64,000 nt of DNA from Nymphalis io. Lineage: Eukaryota > Arthropoda > Insecta > Lepidoptera > Nymphalidae. Of this stretch, positions 55,980-64,000 are shown piece by piece; within the stretch, counting starts at the first letter, position 1, and each line of letters begins with the position of its first letter. The notes beneath the pieces were generated by a model. It was not told the DNA's origin and ran no database searches. It saw nothing but the letters and a program-made list of their open reading frames with translations. The stretch lies in the NCBI RefSeq assembly GCF_905147045.1, contig NC_065888.1, positions 7,507,001 through 7,571,000 of the forward strand. Direction: 5' to 3'. Position numbers and translations under genes: made by a program.

Positions 55980-56435
55980 TCAGTTGTCCATGGCATACCT
56001 CCTGGTCCACTCCTTAGCGTTTCGGATAGCTTCGCTTTCGTTCACTTTCCAAAGTTCAGCCACATCGTTTGCTAGCGGGTCGTCGGGGTTAGGAGCAGAT
56101 AATAACGCTTGAATCGAGAGTAAAACCGTGCGAATTTGCAGGGCAGGGCTCCATTTATCTTTCAAAATATCCAAACATATACGGCCGAGTCGATCTATAT
56201 TCGGATGATAAATTTTTGTAATAAACCTAACCTTAGGTGCTGACATAGGATAGTCCTCTGGAAGGAATAGTTCTAACTTGAATAGACCTCCTTCGAATGG
56301 CGAGTCTTCCGGCCCGGTGACAATTACATGAAAATAACGTGCATTGTTTTCGCTAGGCACCGCGCTGATACCCGGCACAGGTTCCTGCATCAATCGCTGT
56401 GTCTCTTTGATTATTCTACGTGGTAGGGCTGCCAT
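55980..56435 (-). CDS. ben: Ubiquitin-conjugating enzyme E2 N (Ubc13 / bendless)
   Basis: This is the E2 that works with a UEV partner (Mms2/Uev1a) to build Lys63-linked ubiquitin chains in DNA damage tolerance, immune signalling and neuronal development. The 151-residue single-exon ORF has the family length and reads MAALPRRIIKETQRLMQEPV at the start. The E2 core is complete: HPN at 77-79 and the catalytic Cys87 in GRICLDILKDKWSPALQIRT, then LLSAPNPDDPLANDVAE. UEV-contact positions known in the human protein (Glu55, Phe57, Arg70) and Met64, used with RING partners, are all present. The coding region has no intron. It lies convergent to X11, about 5.5 kb from its stop. No poly(T) flank suggests a recent retrocopy. 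Confidence 0.97.
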   Translation of the reverse strand: MAALPRRIIKETQRLMQEPVPGISAVPSENNARYFHVIVTGPEDSPFEGGLFKLELFLPEDYPMSAPKVRFITKIYHPNIDRLGRICLDILKDKWSPALQIRTVLLSIQALLSAPNPDDPLANDVAELWKVNESEAIRNAKEWTRRYAMDN

Positions 56436-57600
56436 TTTATTTATGCGGTCTAGCGCAATTTGTCAAATAAAAGCAGGTAATCATATAACTGTTTAAAATA
56501 TCAAATTGTCTTAGCACTGCACGTGTTTAACGAAATTTGAGGCACGTACTTTAGACTTATGAATTATAACAGCATATTAGCCATGATAATGCTGAAAACG
56601 CAACTACAAAAGCGATGGTAAGGTACCAACTTCAATTTTTTTTCTCATTTTACATAGACAAAATAGAATTTTAATTACCATAAAGAAAACATGCAATATA
56701 GAGTAAAATGCGTTCATGTTGATTACAAGGCTTACAAAAAAATAATGCAGAAACAAATATTTGATATATTGCAATATGTAATAACATTTAATTACTTAGT
56801 TTTCCAATAAATTATCAACGAAATATTTTTATAGAAATGAACATGTGTATATAATATTTTTTGCAAGAAAGTTTTGCTATTCCACACTAGATGTCACTAA
56901 ACATGATAAACAAGCAATAATGTTGTAGATCAAGTATGTTAATGAAAGTAAAAAAAAATCTTATACGCATAAACAAATATTATTGGTTACATACAATATA
57001 ATTTTTGTCGATGTAATTAAATTATGAGTCTAAAAAAAATACATTTTTTAACAATGTCTAAGTACCTTCTGATTTTTAAAGCAGAGATCTATCTATCTGA
57101 ATAATTGAATATTTACCAATTCGTATCAAATCAGAAAGAAAAATAACAGATCGTTTTAGTCTACGACGTCTATAAACATAGTGAGAAAACAGAAATGTAT
57201 CGAAGGAAGTAGTGAAATCAAATAAGTTAATACATTAGTACATATATCAATGAGCAATAGGGCAGCGTCCAATGATATTATGCATGTAAAAAGGCAGCGT
57301 CCAATGATATTATGCATGTAAAAAGGCAGCGTCATTAATATTATTTTATAATATTTTCTTATAGCGACGTTTTCGTGCTTTCGTGTATAAATAGTGATGA
57401 AAAAGAAATATGAAACAATGAATTCGTTCTGCTTTGTAATGTACATGATACTAAACATGATCTATTTATTCGTTTGTGTGATGAAATGCATTTGTTATTA
57501 ATTATAATTATGCCAATGCATTCATGCATGGCATGAAATTAAGCACTAAAGGATGCGTCAGACTAGGTGACGTAACAAAGGAGTCGTTTCCTGATTGCTT
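56436..57600. other. Ubc13 upstream region
   Basis: Should hold the Ubc13 promoter and any 5' UTR exon; no core promoter motif was convincing. Contains the 32-bp tandem repeat listed separately. Confidence 0.4.
57261..57333 (+). repeat. 32-bp tandem repeat, two and a quarter copies
   Basis: GGCAGCGTCCAATGATATTA begins at 57261 and again at 57293; GGCAGCGT recurs at 57325. The two full units are identical and include TTATGCATGTA. Confidence 0.95.
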
Positions 57601-57605
57601 TCATT

Positions 57606-58384
57606 GTGTGGCGGTTTCAATACCTACATAATTTTGCTCTGAATTTATGCGGTAAATTATATTCCATTTCAAAACAAATACAAATGGCAAATAAACTCGA
57701 CATATTTCAAAGAGATTGTTATTCCCCTCGTTGCCACAGACAGTATCGGAATACTTGGCGTCGTGATTTTGAACGTTGTTCAGTTCCGCGGTCAATTGGA
57801 AGGTAAAGTCAAATTAGCTTCTAAAAAGCTTGGAGTGCTCATCAAGGTGAGACAGTACTTCACGTCTAATACTTTACATGGCGCAAATTTGGCCCCACAT
57901 GGAGTACTGCTCTCATCTCTGGGCGGGAGTTCCCCAGTACCAGCTTCTTCTCTTTCATCGCATCCAACGTAGAACAGTTCGAATTGTCGACGATCAAGGT
58001 CTTACCGGCTTGATCCTTTGGATTTGCGAGTGATGTCGGGTCACTCTGGATCCTCTATCGCGTATTTCACGGGAAATGTTCTGAAGAATTGTTTGCCCGT
58101 CCGCCGAATTTCACCACCGGACTTCGCGGCTGAATTCAAAATTCCTCCCTCACCACCTCAATGGCCTATTTCCTGCCTCGCACAACCACTCTGTGTAACC
58201 AGCTTTCGTCGACGACTTTTCCGAACCGATATGACATAAAAACCTTCAAGAAAAGAGCGTACTCATTCCTCAAAAGCCGGCAACGCACCAGCAAACCCTC
58301 GTGTGTAGTAGATGTCCATGAGGGGTGGTAGTCATTTTCCATCAGATGAGCCTCCTGTTCGTTTGCTCCCCTTACATAAAAAAA
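57606..58384 (+). mobile_element. decayed CR1/Jockey-like LINE 3' end, different subfamily
   Basis: VKLASKKLGVLIKVRQYFT near 57790-57860 matches IKTASRKLGVLNKVRRFF of the other two LINEs. The frame then breaks repeatedly. The 3' end CCATCAGATGAGCCTCCTGT and GTTCGTTTGCTCCCC with a short A-run is typical of lepidopteran CR1/Jockey-like elements. Old and inactive. Confidence 0.78.
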
Positions 58385-60077
58385 TACTACTACTCTAAGG
58401 CCGTAGATCCCGCGGTCTTGAGGTCATTAACAATTTTTATAGTTTTCTGCCGAAAATTTCTGAAGAGTGAAGGAAACAGGTACAGTATATGTACATGATG
58501 TAAACAATGCTATTTTTGGCATTGGCTTATGTTAAATAAAAAAAAACGAATGTTGTAAAATTTAACATGATAGACCCAGAGAGAGTTAAATCAACTGAAT
58601 TTATCTGACTTATGTGCAAAGGGCTTCCCATACTAACGGATTGGTGAGGAGATTAAGCTCTGTGGCTTTTGCGGTTAATAAAATAAGACCGATATTAATG
58701 TTGATACTGCTCGGCGATTTGTATATTTTAGTAGTTTTCACAATAATTTCAATGTGTTATGGCATACTTTAGTGTAATGCTGCCGCTACTAATACGATAT
58801 TTTTGCTGCAGAAAAAGGTACCAAAAACTAAAGAATCATTAACGCATAAATTTAACGAAATTAAAATAATTATTAACTATTGCTTCTCAATACATATTCT
58901 TTAATGTCATGTATATACAAAAAACTATTTTGTGAAAAAATGCGATACATATAAACTTGGTACTAGGACCAAACACAAGACTAATTATTCCTGTTACTCG
59001 ACTGCATAGTCAGTAACTCTTTTGTTGAGCAATGTATACGGTTTTACAACTGCAAAAACAGAAAGCGTTCAAATTGCTATTGTTGCTAAATTTAAAAAAA
59101 AATGTTAAGGAACGCTAGTAAGCGACTTTATGGATGATAGAACCTTGGCAGTAAAACGATCGCCTCCTGCCTACTATTTACTTGTCCGAAATCATTTCTC
59201 CCAAATTAATTTTAAAATTAATGATTACATACTATATTATAATTACACTCACTCAATAGAAATTTAACATGATATCTATAATAAAATACGGTTGAGATTA
59301 GAATACAGTAATATTAATTGCAATATTGTACTTATATTTTAGATTTCATACGATAAACATATATTCAATAAAAATAGAATTCATATTAGCATTTATGTAT
59401 GTATTATTAATACGTATTCAAATCTTTAAATAATCTGTTCGCATTATATTTTTTACCACCTTGGGCTGGTTGACGTAATAACAATTACGAGCTAAATCTC
59501 GCTGTATGAGTGCTGTCAACTCGCGTCGACATTCTTCGAAAATTGCTGGCGAAAAAATCCTTGAAGGGATTTCACTCGGAATTTTTGTGTATGTATTTGA
59601 TAGGGTTTTATCTTTGAATAGTTGTCTTGTTTTATAGCCAGATTTTATATTTAAAAAAATCAATTATTTTTGAATTATACGTTCTCATCCTTTTAGTATA
59701 CTTTACAATTCGCGATTTTAAGAATAAATTAAAGAAAAAACTATATAACTTTCTTAATTAACAGTACCTAAAATATTTTCTGTAGGACATTTTCTGTGCA
59801 TCTGTGTATCTTTTTAAATTTCGGTTAAAATCTTTTTGACAGCTCTAGTTTTACGAGTTACAATTGACAACCCCCAGCTTACAGGTAAGGAGACTCCCAT
59901 ATATAGAATCCCATATTAAACTTGTTCTGACTATTATATTTTGCATTAAGTAAATCTACGCATTGTTTAGTACTGTACTATAGTCGTTATAAAGAAAATG
60001 TCTTACTTTTAACAAAATCTGTTTAGTAAAAGCACTTTTTGTGGCATTATGAGTAATACAAACAACATATTTGTTTA
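58385..60077. other. AT-rich non-coding stretch with one coding-like ORF
   Basis: Apart from the unassigned minus-strand ORF at 59418-59663 nothing is recognised. Confidence 0.45.
59418..59663 (-). CDS. unrecognised coding-like ORF, possible terminal exon
   Basis: An 81-codon open frame on the minus strand with protein-like composition: IPSEIPSRIFSPAIFEECRR, ELTALIQRDLARNCYYVNQP and KVVKNIMRTDYLKI before the stop. It is more GC-rich than its flanks and not low-complexity, which sets it apart from the other short ORFs nearby. I recognise no family. It could be the last exon of a gene whose upstream exons lie at higher coordinates, or a decayed transposon or pseudogene piece. The first 10-15 residues overlap AT-rich sequence and are probably not coding. 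Confidence 0.3.
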   Translation of the reverse strand: MIFLNIKSGYKTRQLFKDKTLSNTYTKIPSEIPSRIFSPAIFEECRRELTALIQRDLARNCYYVNQPKVVKNIMRTDYLKI

Positions 60078-60440
60078 CTAGCTGTGCCCTCGTTTGCACC
60101 TACGTATAACTTAACGAAATCACTAAGAGCAAACTTATAATATTCACTTATCTATTTTATTAATTACTAATCATATATACAACATTTTTTGTTTAATTTT
60201 CGTGGGATATTCGTTTTTTTTTCGTCGCACCCATAGGGTAATATAAAATTGGCCATGAAAAAAACAGCATTCTCTTAAATTTATTCCGACATAGGTACTT
60301 GAATGTCTTTCCCTGTGCTTTATTTATCGTGACTGCAAACGATACCTTCTCAGAAAATTGTGTGCTTTTACAACTGATAGGTAGATCTGTATATTTGAAA
60401 AGTTCCTTATTTATTATAAACTAACCGACTAATCGTAAGT
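60078..60440 (-). pseudogene. Helitron Rep/helicase remnant, helicase C-terminus and 3' end
   Basis: On the minus strand 60339-60301 reads FAVTINKAQGKTF, the conserved helicase motif of Pif1-type Helitron helicases. Shortly after, in another frame, YVGINLRECCFFHGQFYI follows (about 60291-60236), the expected next block. A small frameshift separates them, so the gene is dead. The copy ends at CTAG-T (60081-60077 read in reverse), the Helitron 3' signature. It is part of a once autonomous element whose rest lies at higher coordinates and is no longer readable. Confidence 0.72.
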
Positions 60441-61450
60441 ATAAATTTAACGAAACAATGAGAAAAAAATATATGCGGCGACGAAACGAAATACTTGTCT
60501 AACCTATAAACTTTAACTTCCAATGTTATTTACAAACCAAAAAACTTTTCAAGAGGAAAATTTCCGACATATATAAGTGTAGTTTAACCGCTTACGCAGC
60601 GCACGCGACGGAAGCTCTCAAAAGGAATAAATTTAAAAATACAAATTTGTATCAAAAGATACAATACGTTCCTGCACGAAATCCAGCAATTATTCAATCA
60701 ATTGTTAGTTAAGCTTATAGTGTCGAAAAACAAAATAAATGTGTATTACATGTATTGATTTTTTAAATCCGTAATATGTTCATTTTTTTATTAAGCCACT
60801 TCCCTAACAAAATATAATACAAATTAATACAGACAGAAGTTTACCAGATCCCTATTATCAATGAGCGCCGAACGTCTCCGACATACCTGCGTTCTCACAT
60901 ACCTGCGTATAACTCAATACATATAACAGTGCGGCAGTCGGCGTGCTTTACATGTACACGTGGGCACGTTTAACCGATGTATGTCTAGCATTAGCATAAT
61001 TTTTATTATATGTATTGATATTCGTATACTTATATTAAAAGTATACATATATATTCTTTACCAGTTCTGTTGCAAACTTAAGGCCCTTAATAAAGACCCC
61101 ACTTTACTTTGTAATTTGTATTGAAAAAGAGAACATTAATAATTATCTACCAAATACATATATTCATATGAAATTCATATTAAGTACATACTTAAATTTT
61201 CTACTGTTCGTTGCATTCTGATAATAATACGACGTTCTTTTATAATTTGTTTTGAGTTAAATAGCCAAAATTTTCATATTATTTTAGATGTAAAATTTAA
61301 ATTACTTCATAATTTTTAAATGAAAAAGTTAAGAGAACGCAAACTTTGACAAGTCCATGATGTCTTCTTAATTAATATTTGCTTTTCGATTTTCAATCAA
61401 CTTTAGCATTCTTTGTATCATATTACGAGTATAATTCTCCAGATTTATCT
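60441..61450. other. AT-rich non-coding stretch
   Basis: Probably includes decayed Helitron sequence next to 60440. A GC-richer patch (AATGAGCGCCGAACGTCTCC) near 60860-60970 has no ORF or recognised repeat. Confidence 0.4.
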
Positions 61451-61453
61451 TAT

Positions 61454-61555
61454 TGGTACCACGACCACCTGGTTAACCATAGATATTACATATTATTATA
61501 TAATTATTTATTATATAATATTTTATCTATGGTTAGCCAGGTGAGCCTGGTACTA
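61454..61555. repeat. foldback repeat, 32-bp arms with AT-rich centre
   Basis: TGGTACCACGACCACCTGGT at 61454 and onward pairs with 61524-61555 (27 of 32 positions). The 38-nt spacer is itself nearly palindromic (ATTATATAATTATTTATTAT), so the whole 102 bp can fold. Resembles a tiny MITE or foldback element. Confidence 0.85.
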
Positions 61556-61989
61556 ATTATGGAGTAAGCTACATCACAACACATCATAGGTACGGATTTA
61601 TAAATTATTAAGAAATCAAACTATCGTTAAAATTTATACGTAGAGAGCAAATTGTTATAGATTATTAGCTGCCCGCCCCGAGTTCGTACTTGTAAAATAA
61701 GGATTTTATCTCGTGCATTTTTTAATCAATAAGGTATAAACATTCGTCAATCGATCTATTCACCCATACAGTATAATTATATAAGTATAACCAAAAACAC
61801 TGCGTATTTTTTAAAGCGTTTATTTATTATTGTTTTCTTAGGTTATCTGTTTGTCTACGGATTTTATGTGTGACTGGTGGCTCATCGTACATTCGTCCCA
61901 CATTATTAGACAGAAGTTTGAAAAGGTGGCTCGTTATTTGTTTTCTTTTTAATATTGGTAAATAGTCACCCCCACCCATATACATCAGC

Positions 61990-62145
61990 ACTATAAAAAT
62001 ATTAACCATTCCTTACATCGCTAAGGCACTACCAACCTTGGGAACTAAACTGTCCCTTGTGCCTGTAGTTACATTGGCCCATCGCCCTTTAAGCCGTAAC
62101 ACAACAATATTAAATATTGCTGTTTGGCGGTACAATATGTGATAA
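61990..62145 (-). mobile_element. decayed Metulj-like SINE fragment, minus strand
   Basis: CTACCAACCTTGGGAACTAA, CTTGTGCCTGTAGTTACATT and GCCGTAACACAACAATATTA follow the reverse-complement order of the family. Confidence 0.65.
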
Positions 62146-62514
62146 ATATAGTACATACGAATAGAACATACGAAATCTTTTCGCTGGCTATTTCGCTATC
62201 GCATCGTTGGCCATCACCATAATATTTTTTCCTGCGCGAGAATTTTAATTTTGCCGTGAGTCCTAAGATATTCATTTAAATTAAGCATTTAGTTTAATGT
62301 TCAAATTTTGAAAGGGCACCGCACCGTAGCCGCTCTATTTATATATAGCGGCTTGAAGTTGTAATAATAAAAAATATACATATACATATATTGTAACGTG
62401 TTTTAACACGTTTTGAGTTGAAAATATGTAGATTTTTATTTATTACATTATTGTATTTTTGGTACACCATAAAGCGTAGTCTTCCTTAATTTATTCAACT
62501 CTGTCACTAATTTG

Positions 62515-62521
<7 letters not shown>

Positions 62522-62598
<77 letters not shown>

Positions 62599-62632
62599 TG
62601 TAAATATATATATATATATATATTTGTAAATA

Positions 62633-62676
<44 letters not shown>
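62522..62676. repeat. long AT dinucleotide microsatellite
   Basis: Three (TA)n runs interrupted by TTATTTGTAAA and TTTGTAAATATATTTA. The Tyr-Ile ORF over it is a by-product of the repeat. Confidence 0.98.
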
Positions 62677-62681
<5 letters not shown>

Positions 62682-62867
62682 ACTTCACAACTAAATTTAT
62701 TTTCTTTCTTCTCTCTAGGTCTTTTATTACCTTTCAATCGATTCAAAACGGACTTCGCGTTATTAGTCACTAACAGTTTCTATTAAAACAGACAAATTGA
62801 ATTACTATTATTAATATTTTTAGAAATATAGTTTAATATTTTATATAACTCAAGATGATTTATTTTA

Positions 62868-62943
62868 TACAAATTATATAAACAAACATAGTCTATAGAA
62901 TAATAGTCTATACAAATTATATAAACAAACATAGTCTATAGAT
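62868..62943. repeat. 43-bp tandem duplication
   Basis: TACAAATTATATAAACAAAC with ATAGTCTATAGA begins at 62868 and again at 62911. The second copy is partial. Confidence 0.9.
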
Positions 62944-63710
62944 TATAAGTGATAGACGTGTAACAAGTTATAACTTTTACTAATTACTATTGTTTAATAA
63001 TAGTAAATATGTAACTTTTCTCTTAAACTCTGATTTGTTGGTAACTCATCTCAGAAAACTTCCTGCTCTTAATTAGCTAGTTTTCAACCGAGATCCTGTC
63101 AGAAAATCTACTTAAAAAACTGATGGCTTTCAAATGAATAAACTCATGTAAAAATAATTACGAAACAAATTATAAAACAAACATTCTAAACTAATAGATA
63201 AAATACATATAAAATTCTACACATTTCGATTCATGTCATCAAGAAGTCCATATAACTATTAAAACCAAACTACAAGAATAAACTGATTATTTTATAATTA
63301 TAAAAACATCCATAAATGTTAATGCCAGTAACCGTCTTTAAAAGATAAAAACTACCAAATAACGTTGCATTAAAAAATAAATATAATCGTTTTACGAGGC
63401 AAAAATTAATTTTAAGCGGTCACGAAACTTCTAGCGCTATAAAGATTTTACATTCACTTTTTATATTATATCGTAAAGTGGACAACGAAACAACTATAAA
63501 ATTATAGGGAGAGGAGATGTTATTGACTTTATGACGTGAACTTAACGCTACCTCTCAAGTCAAATGATGTAAAATATAATTAATTCAAGGGAGATTTCTT
63601 AAGCAAATTGACTAGTTTTTTTTTTTTAATGTAGGAGGTATAGGTGACGCTGATTCAGAATTTGCGTTATGTAGAATCTCAATCTCAGAATCTCAGAATC
63701 GAAGAATTTG

Positions 63711-63755
63711 CCTTCCAGTTTTTAATAATACACGCTATTATTAAAAGCTGGAAGG
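63711..63755. repeat. 20-bp inverted repeat with 5-nt loop
   Basis: CCTTCCAGTTTTTAATAATA at 63711-63730 pairs with 63736-63755 at 19 of 20 positions, the exception being a G-T type mismatch; the loop is CACGC. A short AATCTCAG repeat lies just upstream (63680-63700). Confidence 0.9.
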
Positions 63756-64000
63756 TCAAAAGATTTTATCGACCATTATAATTTCAAGTACACTCCAGGA
63801 CCTTTCACTTACATTTTCTATGTTTAAGCTTTGAAAAACGATTAAAGATGAATGTGCTATAAATAATCGTATTTTCTTTACTAAAAAGCATGTTAATGTA
63901 GAAAGATGTTATAGAATATAAATATTTATCTATGAACAAACACATGTTGAGTATTGAGATCTGAAAAAAAATATAGTTAGAAAACTTTGCTAATGTCTTT

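Noticed and set aside
55678..56010. 110-codon minus-strand ORF overlapping the Ubc13 stop
   Set aside because: It is out of frame with Ubc13 and lies in its 3' UTR; composition is not protein-like.
57261..57333. CRISPR-like array
   Set aside because: Directly abutting tandem units without spacers in an animal genome.
62512..62694. Tyr-Ile repeat protein
   Set aside because: Translation of an AT microsatellite.

Overview
The window is a stretch of insect nuclear genome, almost certainly from a butterfly or moth. It is very AT-rich, its genes have short exons with canonical GT-AG introns, and it is full of short retroelements typical of Lepidoptera. These are tRNA-derived SINEs, a roughly 290-bp Metulj-like SINE family, 5'-truncated CR1/Jockey-like LINEs, an RTE 3' end and Helitron ends. 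Nothing bacterial, viral or CRISPR-like is present.

Two host genes can be read with confidence. The main one is the X11/Mint (APBA) neuronal adaptor on the plus strand, about 30,222 to 50,462. I could join 21 coding exons whose splice phases all agree, giving 3,258 nt and 1,085 residues. The product has a long disordered acidic N-terminus, one PTB domain, two PDZ domains and a C-terminal PVFI tail. The second is an intact, intronless ubiquitin-conjugating enzyme UBE2N/Ubc13 (bendless) on the minus strand at 55,980-56,435. The two genes are convergent. An isolated coding-like ORF on the minus strand at 59,418-59,663 is not recognised.

The most interesting structure lies inside the X11 gene. 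(1) Two homologous exons encode the first half of the PTB domain (44,620-44,753 and 46,864-47,019). They end in the same phase with the same (R/K)IK boundary, which suggests mutually exclusive splicing that would swap the PTB peptide-binding N-half. (2) An acidic, Asn/Asp/Ser-rich open exon with its own ATG (42,597-43,061) sits inside an intron and joins in phase 0 to the next X11 exon. It looks like an alternative first exon from an internal promoter, making a short Mint3-like isoform of about 579 residues. (3) A 65-bp piece of the His/Pro-rich exon is duplicated exactly in the following intron.

The first 30 kb has no recognisable gene. It may be intergenic or a large 5' intron of X11. It holds an RTE remnant, several SINEs, a LINE nested in a SINE at 17.1-18.65 kb, a Helitron terminus at its left edge, and AT-rich DNA with a few GC-elevated blocks that look like conserved non-coding elements. 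The last 13 kb downstream of the X11/Ubc13 pair holds a CR1/Jockey-like LINE remnant (57.6-58.4 kb), a Helitron helicase remnant (60.1-60.4 kb), several inverted repeats and a long AT microsatellite.
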